From the NCBI RefSeq assembly GCF_002836255.1, contig NZ_PJAU01000059.1, positions 124,001 through 188,000 of the forward strand: DNA of 64,000 nt, read 5' to 3'. The position numbers were made by a program, and so were the translations under genes. The stretch is from Colwellia sp. 75C3 (lineage in GTDB: Bacteria > Pseudomonadota > Gammaproteobacteria > Enterobacterales > Alteromonadaceae). Positions within the stretch are counted from its first letter, which is position 1; each line of letters starts with the position of its first letter. The notes beneath the pieces were generated by a model, which was given only the letters and a program-made list of their open reading frames with translations, was not told the origin of the DNA and did no database searches. This document shows positions 36,057-44,942 of this stretch, in pieces.

Positions 36057-37898
36057 ATGAAAACTGATAATAACGCATATACTCAACCAGCAAGTCAGCC
36101 TGTAGCTCCGGTAACGACAGCGGCTAAAGTCACAACAGCCAAGTTACAGGTATTATTGGGTGGTTATAGTAGTGCTGGTATCAAAGCAACGAATGAAGAT
36201 GCTTTTGCCTCGCTAGTGCCTAATGATGCCGAGCTAACGACTAAAGGTGTTGTTGCTGTTATTGCTGACGGTGTATCGAGTGCCAGTAAAGCAGCACAAG
36301 CGGCACAATTATCAGTTACACAATTTATTAACGACTATTACGCCACACCACAGACATGGTCAACGCAAAAGTCTGCGAGTAAGGTGTTATCAAGCTTAAA
36401 CCAATGGTTGTATGCGCAAACTGACGCGGTATCAGGTTATACCTTGCAATGGTTAACAACCTTTTCAGCACTGATCGTCAAATCGTCTACCGCTTATATT
36501 TTTCATGTCGGTGATACGCGTATTAGCCAGTATCGACAAGGTGAAATAGAAGTACTGACCAAAGACCATCAACAAAAGCAGGGACCTTCTCACAGTGTAT
36601 TAACTCGAGCGCTGGGTGCCGACCATCGCTTGCAAGTAGATGTACAACAAGTTGCCATTCAATCAGGTGATATTTTTGTGTTAACTTGCGATGGTGTGCA
36701 TGAATATTTATCGGCTCAACAGATCAAAAAACAATTAGGTACATTAACGCAGTCACCTAGTACAAAAGCGCTAGAAGAAATGGCGAAATTGTTGACTGAG
36801 CTTGCGATAGAGAATGGTAGTAAAGATAATGTCAGCTGCTTGCTAGTGTACATAGGCGCAACGCCGAACAGAGCTTTGGCTGAAATTGAGCGAGAACTAC
36901 TAAATAAAGCTATACCTCCCGCGTTGGCGGTTGGCAATAAAATTGATGACTACCAAATCTGTAAAGTTATTCATGCCAGTATCCGTTCGCATTTATATTT
37001 AGCTAAACACCCAGATGAAACCGAGCCTTGTGTACTTAAGGTTCCTTCATCAAACCTCGCTGATGATAGTAGCTATTTACAAGGTTTCATACGTGAAGCT
37101 TGGCTAGGGGAGCGACTTAGTAATAGCCATGTAATGAAAATAAAACGTGGCAGCGACAATAGTCGCTTTCTTTATCATATTTGCGAATATATTGATGGGC
37201 AAACTTTAGGGCAATGGATGTTTGATAATCCTAAACCTAAGCTTGCACAAGTGCGTGATATTATTGAGCAGATTATTATCGCCTTACGTTCGTTTCAGCG
37301 CTTAGAGGTTATTCATCGAGACTTAAAGCCTGACAATATTATGATTGATGCTTACGGTAAAGTGTTTCTTATTGATTACGGCACCGCACTTATTGCCTCA
37401 CTGGCGGAAAATAATGATGTGTTATCCGAAACCGTACCTCAAGGTACATTGAATTATATCGCGCCAGAAACACTACTGACTTTACATGCAGACCATCAAA
37501 GTGATCTATTTTCTTTGGGTGTTATTGCTTATGAAATGCTTTGCGGAGAACTACCGTACAAACCGATGCAAAGAGCTGATATGAGTGCACAAAATCACTT
37601 GATTGATGACGAAAAGAGTCGTTTAGAAAATTACTCTCAATGGCAGTATCGCAGTATTCGACAATTTCGTAGCGACTTACCTTTTTGGCTTGATATGGTG
37701 TTATCAAAAGCAACCCAAGCTGATCCTAAGTTTCGTTTTCAGGCTTATTCTGAATTAAAAGCAGATTTGAGCAAGCCCTCCGCCTCGGCATTAGAAGAAT
37801 ATAAAAGCCAGCCTCTATTACAGCGTAATCCGGTAGTATTTTGGCAAGGTGCCACGTTGACCTTCTTTATCTTATGGTTAACTGCGCTAATTCTGTAG
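36057..37898 (+). CDS. bifunctional PP2C phosphatase / serine-threonine kinase
   Basis: A 613-residue protein. The N-terminal PP2C domain (about 30-270) has the metal-binding motifs VIADGVSSAS, HVGDTR, TCDGVHEY and GSKDNVSC. A protein-kinase domain (about 285-560) follows, with Lys in VLKVPSS, the catalytic HRDLKPDN (Asp422), DYG at 440-442 in place of DFG, and GTLNYIAPE. A C-terminal membrane helix (about 592-612) anchors it with both domains in the cytoplasm. Proteins of this build often sit next to nitrate transporters, where they may tune uptake, but substrates are not known. AGGAAG precedes the ATG. A fragment of a second copy lies at 41336-41410. Confidence 0.92.
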   Translation: MKTDNNAYTQPASQPVAPVTTAAKVTTAKLQVLLGGYSSAGIKATNEDAFASLVPNDAELTTKGVVAVIADGVSSASKAAQAAQLSVTQFINDYYATPQTWSTQKSASKVLSSLNQWLYAQTDAVSGYTLQWLTTFSALIVKSSTAYIFHVGDTRISQYRQGEIEVLTKDHQQKQGPSHSVLTRALGADHRLQVDVQQVAIQSGDIFVLTCDGVHEYLSAQQIKKQLGTLTQSPSTKALEEMAKLLTELAIENGSKDNVSCLLVYIGATPNRALAEIERELLNKAIPPALAVGNKIDDYQICKVIHASIRSHLYLAKHPDETEPCVLKVPSSNLADDSSYLQGFIREAWLGERLSNSHVMKIKRGSDNSRFLYHICEYIDGQTLGQWMFDNPKPKLAQVRDIIEQIIIALRSFQRLEVIHRDLKPDNIMIDAYGKVFLIDYGTALIASLAENNDVLSETVPQGTLNYIAPETLLTLHADHQSDLFSLGVIAYEMLCGELPYKPMQRADMSAQNHLIDDEKSRLENYSQWQYRSIRQFRSDLPFWLDMVLSKATQADPKFRFQAYSELKADLSKPSASALEEYKSQPLLQRNPVVFWQGATLTFFILWLTALIL

Positions 37899-38162
37899 AG
37901 AGAAGAGCGCGTTATAACCTCATTTCGAATGCTACATTACACAGCATTACAACCTATTGATAATCAATTGAATATGCGCAAGACTAAATAGCATCATCTA
38001 TTGATTTTATGTTTTGGTTGGGTAGATGTGTAATTATGAGATTAATAATACTTACGACTTTGATAAGTATGAATATTTAATATATGTTTGCTGCCATCAT
38101 CCAAAACTTTACTACGCGATTCAGTTTTTGAATATTAATATATCTAGTTCCTAGGAAAAGGC

Positions 38163-40928
38163 ATGCCTTCTATTCGACCAAGGGTAAAACCCAAACATAC
38201 CATTTTATTTAAATTTTCTTTTGGTTTGAGTATGCTGTTTTTAGTGATGATCGCAGCAACTTATATGGTGGTTGATCTCGTTGCTAAAGACTATTTGATT
38301 AGCAAAAATAAAGAATTAATTGACGAGACAGGTTCACGTATCGTCGCTGATATATCACTGCGTATTAGTATTGCTGAAACATTAACCCGGAATTTGGCCG
38401 CCGCAGGGGAAACCTTGCCTAAAGATCCTGAGTTGTTCTACAAAGTTATCCCTCAATTACTTGATATAAAGGAAAATAAAGACTTTATCGCTGGGGGCGG
38501 AGTGTGGCCTGAACCTGAACAGTTCACTCGTGGTCTAGCGCGACGTAGCTTTTTTTGGGGACGAGACAGTGTCGGTAATTTACATTACTTCGATCAATAT
38601 AATGATGTCGAGAGTGCGGGTTATCATAATGAAGAATGGTATGTACCAGGGCGTTATAGCAAGCAAGGAGAATGTCTCTGGTCTAAGTCTTATATGGACC
38701 CGTACACATTGTCGCCGATGGTGACCTGTACCGTAGCCATGTTCAACCAGAAAAAATTCTCGGGTAATGCGACGGTTGATGTCAGTCTACAACAACTCAA
38801 TAGTATATTAAGCAAGGGCAGCGCCAAGCTTGGTGGTTATGCCTACGCTGTTGATCGTAATAATAAATTTTTATCTTTTCCTGATGAGCAGTTAACTAAA
38901 ACGACTAATCGAGACCATAATAATTTAACTCAAGAGTATATTACAGTAAATCAATTGGCTGAAAAACAGCCTCTGTTTCAGCCAATTTCCGGTATATTAA
39001 CTGAGATAAACAAATCATTTATTCAAGCTCTGTCAGATGAAAATATGCAGCTGTCAGCGAGTATTGCTAAGCAAAGTAAGCAAATATCGACCGAAGAAGC
39101 GCAGTTATTGGTCGCTAATATGTCGATCTTACGTGATCAAGCTTTATATCATAATGCTGATAGCATTTCGGTGATTTCTAAGCAAGATTTCGTACTAGAT
39201 GAACCCGTTAACATATCGGTATTTATCATTCCAAAAACCCTATGGAAAATAGTTGTAGTCACGCCACAACAGAGAGCAATAAATAGCGCGAGTAAGGTGG
39301 CAAATTTGATCTTAATATTGCTTATCACCATCCTAATTATCGCCGCTTTTTTTGGTTTTATTTATTGTCGACGTAGTTTAATCATACCTATGTATCAAAT
39401 GGTAAAGCAACTGCAGCAACCCTTGTCGGAAGGTGATAATTCTAAGGCAGAATTGCTTGATGATCGCAGGAAGGATGAGTTTGGTTTGTTGGCTTATCAT
39501 TTTAACCAAGCAAAAATGGCGCTAGATAATAACAACCATAATTTACAATTACAGATCAATGAACGTAAGCAAGCAGAACAACAATTAAAACATTTGGCAC
39601 AGCACGACCCACTGACAGGTTTGCCTAATCGCTTAATGTTTCAAGAACGGTTGCAGCAAGCGATAGATCTGTCTGAACAATATAATCATAAGTTTTCGGT
39701 CTTCTTTCTGGACTTAGATAATTTCAAGATTATTAACGACACCATGGGTCATGAAACTGGCGATGAACTACTTAAAGAAGTCGCACTACGACTCTCGGAT
39801 ACAGGTCGAGAAACCGATACGGTAGCGCGATTAGGCGGGGATGAATTTGCATTTATTATCAATAATGTTGACTCTGTTGAAGACGCAGTAAGTTTTGCTC
39901 AACGTCTTAATAAGCTATTGAAAAAACCAATAGAAGTAAACGGCAACGCTATTAATATGGGTAGTAGCATTGGGATAACTATTTATCCTGATGACGCCAA
40001 TAATAGTGAGGAGCTGCTTCGAAATGCCGATATCGCTATGTATCAAGCTAAGGATGATGGCCGTAATACTGTACGTTTTTTCACTAGTGAAATGAATGCT
40101 AAATTGCAAAAAAACAAAGAGATTATCATGGATCTCACTAAGTCTTTAACTCAAGATGAGTTTGAACTCTATTACCAACCGCTTTTTGCTATTGACGATA
40201 ATAGCTTGGTTGGAACTGAGGCATTGATTCGATGGCACCACCCAGATAAGGGTATGATCCCACCGGACCAATTTATTTCGGTTGCTGAGCAGAGTGGGCT
40301 GATTAATGAGCTGGGTGATTGGGTCTTAGCGCAGGCATGTCGTGAAATAAAGAACTTTGAAAATGTGGGGATTAGTGGGATTAGGGTGGCGATTAACATT
40401 TCTCCAGTGCAATTTAGACGTAAAGATTTTTTACAACATATGCTACTAATTTTACAACAGTATAATGTTAACCCTGACTGTATCGAGCTTGAAATCACAG
40501 AAGGCGCGGTGATGTATAATGTCGACCAAGCTATCAATACTATGCAAGCCTTGCATGATGCAGGTTTTCAGTTGGCGATGGACGATTTTGGTACCGGTTA
40601 TTCCTCACTGAGTTATCTGAAGCGCTTTCCGATCCAAAAAGTAAAAATAGATCGGAGTTTTATTTCAGATATTGAGAATGATGAGGACAGTAAATCTATT
40701 ACTACCGCCATTATTCAGATGAGTCATTCGTTAGGATTAGATGTACTTGCTGAAGGCGTCGAAACGGCAGCCCAACTGGAATACCTTAAAAAAGAAAAGT
40801 GTGATTATGTGCAAGGTTATTATAGCGGAAGACCTATGCCTGCCAGCGAGTTTATCAAAAAATTTGCTGTCTCTGAGCAAGATAAGCACTCTGATGGAGT
40901 GTGGATGCTATCAACTGCAACAATTTAA
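38163..40928 (+). CDS. dCache-GGDEF-EAL cyclic-di-GMP protein, paralogue 1
   Basis: A 921-residue inner-membrane protein. TM1 (about 16-42) and TM2 (about 378-402) bracket a large periplasmic dCache-type sensor. A HAMP-like linker and coiled coil follow, then a GGDEF domain with intact GGDEF at 558-562 and an RETD inhibitory-site motif five residues before it. An EAL domain has EAL at 686-688 (EALIRWHHP), DDFGTGYSSLSYL and AEGVET. Both catalytic halves look competent. It lies between the kinase and nirB genes and is followed by a close tandem paralogue. The ribosome site is AGGAAAAGG. Confidence 0.93.
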   Translation: MPSIRPRVKPKHTILFKFSFGLSMLFLVMIAATYMVVDLVAKDYLISKNKELIDETGSRIVADISLRISIAETLTRNLAAAGETLPKDPELFYKVIPQLLDIKENKDFIAGGGVWPEPEQFTRGLARRSFFWGRDSVGNLHYFDQYNDVESAGYHNEEWYVPGRYSKQGECLWSKSYMDPYTLSPMVTCTVAMFNQKKFSGNATVDVSLQQLNSILSKGSAKLGGYAYAVDRNNKFLSFPDEQLTKTTNRDHNNLTQEYITVNQLAEKQPLFQPISGILTEINKSFIQALSDENMQLSASIAKQSKQISTEEAQLLVANMSILRDQALYHNADSISVISKQDFVLDEPVNISVFIIPKTLWKIVVVTPQQRAINSASKVANLILILLITILIIAAFFGFIYCRRSLIIPMYQMVKQLQQPLSEGDNSKAELLDDRRKDEFGLLAYHFNQAKMALDNNNHNLQLQINERKQAEQQLKHLAQHDPLTGLPNRLMFQERLQQAIDLSEQYNHKFSVFFLDLDNFKIINDTMGHETGDELLKEVALRLSDTGRETDTVARLGGDEFAFIINNVDSVEDAVSFAQRLNKLLKKPIEVNGNAINMGSSIGITIYPDDANNSEELLRNADIAMYQAKDDGRNTVRFFTSEMNAKLQKNKEIIMDLTKSLTQDEFELYYQPLFAIDDNSLVGTEALIRWHHPDKGMIPPDQFISVAEQSGLINELGDWVLAQACREIKNFENVGISGIRVAINISPVQFRRKDFLQHMLLILQQYNVNPDCIELEITEGAVMYNVDQAINTMQALHDAGFQLAMDDFGTGYSSLSYLKRFPIQKVKIDRSFISDIENDEDSKSITTAIIQMSHSLGLDVLAEGVETAAQLEYLKKEKCDYVQGYYSGRPMPASEFIKKFAVSEQDKHSDGVWMLSTATI

Positions 40929-41198
40929 CCAAAGCGCCGCTATAAGGAAGCTATAGCGTAAAAATATTCAACTAACATTACTAACAAACGCTGAAATCGC
41001 TATCTTGATGGATAAAGGGGATAGGCCTTGTCTCAGTCATCATTCAGCTAAACCGATTACTATCTACATAATATCGTTTTCATAATACAAAACCAGTCAC
41101 CATTAAGGCATTTAAAGAGTGAATGACTCAATTGCCATTTATTGACTCGTGTCTAGGTTATTTATATGTTGTGTATACTGTACCGAGCTAGTGCTGAA
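40929..41198. repeat. downstream flank of the tandem duplication, copy 1
   Basis: This segment is similar along its length to 44487-44749, which follows the second GGDEF-EAL gene and leads into the nirB control region. Clear shared stretches are ACCAGTCACCATTAAG and TTATTTATATGTTGTG. The NtrC-like dyad is partly lost in this copy (TGTACC... keeps only its right half AGTGC). Nothing is recognisable in 41199-41335. Confidence 0.8.
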
Positions 41199-41335
41199 CA
41201 ATACGAAATCTAGAAAAAACTTTAATTTTCAATGGTATAATGGTTCTGATTCATTTCTATAGTTAGTTGGATTATGGGTTTCAGCACTCGACCGTAGTTA
41301 TATTAGCTAACCTGTCAAATGAAACATAACTTTCC

Positions 41336-41410
41336 GTATTTAAGGTCCCTTCACAAAAGCTCACCGTGTTATTTTTTATCTTATGGTTATCAGCATTACT
41401 GTTTGATTAA
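41336..41410 (+). pseudogene. remnant of a second PP2C-kinase gene
   Basis: Positions 41363-41410 encode TVLFFILWLSALLFD and a stop, plainly related to the end of the kinase gene (TLTFFILWLTALIL). Just before it, GTATTTAAGGTCCCTTCA resembles the kinase sequence at 37030-37047, which lies about 800 bases further from the end in the intact gene. So this is a kinase copy with a large internal deletion, marking the left side of the duplicated unit. From 41411 to 41720 I see only an AT-rich leader with a GGAGAAAAGG ribosome site. Confidence 0.65.
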
Positions 41411-41720
41411 CTATTAATGGTGAATAGGCTATCAAGTGCGGTGTGTTGCAAAGTGGTAAACCACCGAGCTATTAATTAATCATTTATTTATGGCGTACTG
41501 GGTAATTATTCGCTTAATGATACTGACTACGCTTGAGAAATAAAATTAATTAAACTACGTTTATATAGTGAATAGATTAATATTTAAACAATCATTAGTC
41601 TCAGATGTAAGATGAAATTAAACTTTTATTATTAATATACCTATACTCATGTAACCCAAAAAAATCAGGGTTAGCGGGAGTTTCTAAGAGAATCATAGGT
41701 ATAGTGCCAAGGAGAAAAGG

Positions 41721-44486
41721 ATGTCTTCGATTCGACCTAAAGTACAATCCAAAAATACCATTTTGTTTAAGTTTTCTCTTGGTTTAAGCATGCAAATTTT
41801 AGTGATGATCGCGGCAATTTATATTGTGATTGATCTCGTCGCGAAAGATTATTTGGTCAAAAAAAATAAGGAACTGATCGACGAAATCGGTTCACACATT
41901 GTGTCAGAGATATCACAGCGTATTAGTATCGCGGAAACGCTAACTCGAAATTTAGCTGCCGCAGGGGAAACATTACCTAAAGATCCTCAACTATTCTTCA
42001 ACGTCATTCCTCAAATGCTTGATATACAAGAAAACCAAGATTTTATTGCCGGTGGAGGAGTGTGGCCTGAGCCTGAGCAATTCACTCCTGGCGTAGCGCG
42101 AAGAAGCTTCTTTTGGGGAAGAGACAGCTTGGGTAAATTGCAATACTTCGACCAATATAATGATATCGAGAGTACTGGTTATCATTCTGAAGAGTGGTAT
42201 GTGCCAAGTCGTTATAGCCAACAGGGAGAATGCCTCTGGTCTAAGTCTTATATGGATCCGTATACATTGGCACCGATGGTGACTTGTACTGTCGCAATGT
42301 TCAACCAGCAAAAATTCGCGGGCAATGCGACGGTGGATGTCAGTTTACAACAACTCAAGAGCATATTGAGCAAGGGTAGTGCCAAACTTGGTGGTTATGC
42401 TTATGCCGTTGACCGTAATAATAAGTTTTTGTCTTTTCCCGATGACCAATTAACTAAAATAACCAATCGGGATAATGATAATTTAACCCAAGAGTATATT
42501 ACGGTAAATCAACTAGCCGAAAAACTTGATCTCTTCCAGCCTATAGCCGGTATTTTAACAAAGATAAATCAATCATTGATTCAGTCTATTGTAAATGAAC
42601 ATAGACTGTTGGCTGATAATATTGCGAAGCAAAGTACACAAATATCTCTTGAAGACGCGGAGTTAATTGTCGCCAATATGCAACTCCTTAGAGATCAGGT
42701 TGATCACCATAATATTAAGAGCATTTCAGTGATTAGTAAGCAAGATTTTTTACTCGGTGAACCGGTGAATGTGTCGATATTTATGATCCCAAAAACCTTG
42801 TGGAAGATTGTTGTGGTCACGCCGCAACATGTGGCGATAAACAGCGCGAGTAAAGTGGCAAACCTGATCTTAATATTACTCATCGCCATCATGATTATCG
42901 CTGCATTTTTCGGTTTTATTTATTGTCGACGTAGTTTAATCGTGCCTATTTATCAAATGGTCAACCAACTACAACAACCAGTGCCTGAAGGAGATGATGT
43001 TGACAGAGAATTGCTCGATGATCGCAGACAGGATGAGTTTGGTTTGTTGGCTTATCATATTAACCAATCAAAAATGGCGTTGGATAGTAACAACAGAGAT
43101 CTAAAACTACAGATAAATGAGCGTAAGCTGGCAGAACATCAATTAAAACATCTAGCACTGCATGACCCACTGACTGGCTTGCCTAATAGACTCTTATTTC
43201 AAGATCGATTGCATCAGGCGATAGCACTATCTAAACGTCATCAACATAAATTTGCCGTATTCTTTATGGACCTAGATAACTTTAAGATCATTAATGACAC
43301 CATGGGTCATGACGCAGGTGATGAATTACTAAGGCAAGTGTCATTGAGGATTTCTGGGACAGGGCGGGAGACTGATACGGTAGCACGGTTAGGTGGTGAT
43401 GAATTTGCTTTCATTATCAATAAAGTTAATACAGTCGAGGGCGCGGTAAGCTTTGCTCAGCGACTCAATACGTTATTAAAAACACCGATAGCAGTGAACG
43501 GAAACAATATTAATATGGGTAGTAGCATCGGAATAACTATTTACCCCGACGATGCGACCAATAGTGAGGAATTATTACGCAATGCCGATATTGCCATGTA
43601 TCAAGCGAAGGATGATGGCCGTAATACAATCCGCTTTTTTACCTGTGAGATGAATGCTAAATTGCAAAAAAACAAGGAGATTTTGACTGATTTAGCTGAG
43701 TCTTTAACTGAAGGCCACTTTGAACTTTATTATCAACCACTCTTTACTATCGAGCATAATACTCTTGTTGGAGCTGAAGCGCTGATTCGGTGGCATCACC
43801 CTGAGAAGGGTATGATCCCTCCGGATAAATTTATTGCAGTTGCTGAGCAGAGTGGACTGATCAACGAGTTGGGTGATTGGGTCTTAGCGCAGGCATGTCG
43901 TGACATAAAACGTTTTGTAAATGCAGGGATTTTAGCTATTAGGGTAGCGGTTAATATTTCACCTGTGCAATTTAGGCGCAAAGATTTTTTACAACATATG
44001 CTAATGATCTTAAAGCAGCATGATGTTAGCGCTGACTTTATCGAACTTGAAATCACAGAGGGTGCGGTGATGGATAATGTCGATCAAGCCATAGAGACTA
44101 TGCAAGCCTTACACGATGCAGGCTTTCAGTTAGCGATGGATGATTTTGGTACTGGTTATTCTTCGCTGAGTTATCTGAAGCGCTTTCCGATCCAAAAGGT
44201 GAAAATAGATCGGAGTTTTATTTCAGATCTAGAAAATGACGACGATAGTAAATCTATTACCACCGCGATTATTCAAATGAGCCACTCGTTAGGGTTAGAT
44301 GTACTTGCCGAAGGCGTTGAAACTGAAGCCCAACTGAAATATCTACAGGGGGAAAAGTGTGATTATGTGCAAGGTTATTATACGGGCAGACCTATGCCCG
44401 CCAGTGAATTTCTTAAAAAATTTAGCGTAGTTAAGGAAATAATATTATCGGACGGAGTCTGGACTGTATCAAGCACAACGATTTAA
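41721..44486 (+). CDS. dCache-GGDEF-EAL cyclic-di-GMP protein, paralogue 2
   Basis: The same length (921 residues) and domain order as the protein at 38163, with no gaps needed for alignment. The catalytic motifs are kept (RLGGDEF, the RETD site, EALIRWHHP, DDFGTGYSSL, AEGVET). Differences concentrate in the helical part of the periplasmic domain (about 275-345) and in the linker after TM2, which suggests the two copies differ in signal input rather than chemistry. The duplicated unit included flanking DNA and part of the kinase gene. A hairpin follows the stop codon. Confidence 0.93.
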   Translation: MSSIRPKVQSKNTILFKFSLGLSMQILVMIAAIYIVIDLVAKDYLVKKNKELIDEIGSHIVSEISQRISIAETLTRNLAAAGETLPKDPQLFFNVIPQMLDIQENQDFIAGGGVWPEPEQFTPGVARRSFFWGRDSLGKLQYFDQYNDIESTGYHSEEWYVPSRYSQQGECLWSKSYMDPYTLAPMVTCTVAMFNQQKFAGNATVDVSLQQLKSILSKGSAKLGGYAYAVDRNNKFLSFPDDQLTKITNRDNDNLTQEYITVNQLAEKLDLFQPIAGILTKINQSLIQSIVNEHRLLADNIAKQSTQISLEDAELIVANMQLLRDQVDHHNIKSISVISKQDFLLGEPVNVSIFMIPKTLWKIVVVTPQHVAINSASKVANLILILLIAIMIIAAFFGFIYCRRSLIVPIYQMVNQLQQPVPEGDDVDRELLDDRRQDEFGLLAYHINQSKMALDSNNRDLKLQINERKLAEHQLKHLALHDPLTGLPNRLLFQDRLHQAIALSKRHQHKFAVFFMDLDNFKIINDTMGHDAGDELLRQVSLRISGTGRETDTVARLGGDEFAFIINKVNTVEGAVSFAQRLNTLLKTPIAVNGNNINMGSSIGITIYPDDATNSEELLRNADIAMYQAKDDGRNTIRFFTCEMNAKLQKNKEILTDLAESLTEGHFELYYQPLFTIEHNTLVGAEALIRWHHPEKGMIPPDKFIAVAEQSGLINELGDWVLAQACRDIKRFVNAGILAIRVAVNISPVQFRRKDFLQHMLMILKQHDVSADFIELEITEGAVMDNVDQAIETMQALHDAGFQLAMDDFGTGYSSLSYLKRFPIQKVKIDRSFISDLENDDDSKSITTAIIQMSHSLGLDVLAEGVETEAQLKYLQGEKCDYVQGYYTGRPMPASEFLKKFSVVKEIILSDGVWTVSSTTI

Positions 44487-44488
44487 CC

Positions 44489-44523
44489 AAAGCATCGCTA
44501 TAACGAAGTTATAGCGATGCTTT
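44489..44523 (+). terminator. hairpin after GGDEF-EAL paralogue 2
   Basis: AAGCATCGCTATAAC pairs with TTATAGCGATGCTT. The T-run is short (TTTG), so it may pause or terminate weakly. The equivalent place after paralogue 1 has decayed to a shorter stem. Confidence 0.55.
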
Positions 44524-44730
44524 GTTCAACTCACATTACTGAAAAGCGCTGAAACCGGTATCTTGACTGATAAAGGGCAAAGGCCCTGTATCATTCCGCT
44601 AAACCTATAACCATCCACACAATATCGCCTTCATAATATAAAACCAGTCACCATTAAGATATTTAAAGATTAAATGACTAAATTGCCATTTATTGATCCG
44701 TGTTCTGGTTATTTATATGTTGTGAACATT

Positions 44731-44746
44731 TGCACCGTCTGAGTGC
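44731..44746. promoter_or_regulatory. NtrC-like binding site upstream of nirB
   Basis: TGCACCGTCTGAGTGC fits the NtrC dyad with one weak position in the right half. It is about 85 bases upstream of the sigma-54 element. A partial TAGTGCAACT half-site lies near 44764. Confidence 0.6.
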
Positions 44747-44830
44747 TAAATAGTCTTCACTCTAGTGCAACTGTACAACTTTTCAAAATGATATTTATCA
44801 TAACACATTGTTATTTATGTTAAAAAAATA

Positions 44831-44847
44831 TTGGCATTCAGCTTGCT
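44831..44847 (+). promoter_or_regulatory. sigma-54 promoter of nirBD-nasC
   Basis: TTGGCATTCAGCTTGCT has GG and GC ten bases apart. Eleven of its first or last bases are shared with the element before the nitrate transporter (GGCATT and GCTTGCTCTA). Confidence 0.8.
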
Positions 44848-44942
44848 CTACTAAAAGCATCTTGAATAAAACCTTATGAAGAGTGTGTCATTTACTCATT
44901 GGTTTTATTTCATTCACGCATTATGAGTAGGATTACGCCCTT

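Larger units (their letters stand above)
44487..44749. repeat. downstream flank of the tandem duplication, copy 2
   Basis: It matches 40929-41198. It carries the intact NtrC-like dyad at its right end and grades into the nirB promoter, so this copy probably keeps the ancestral junction between the GGDEF-EAL gene and nirB. Confidence 0.8.
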
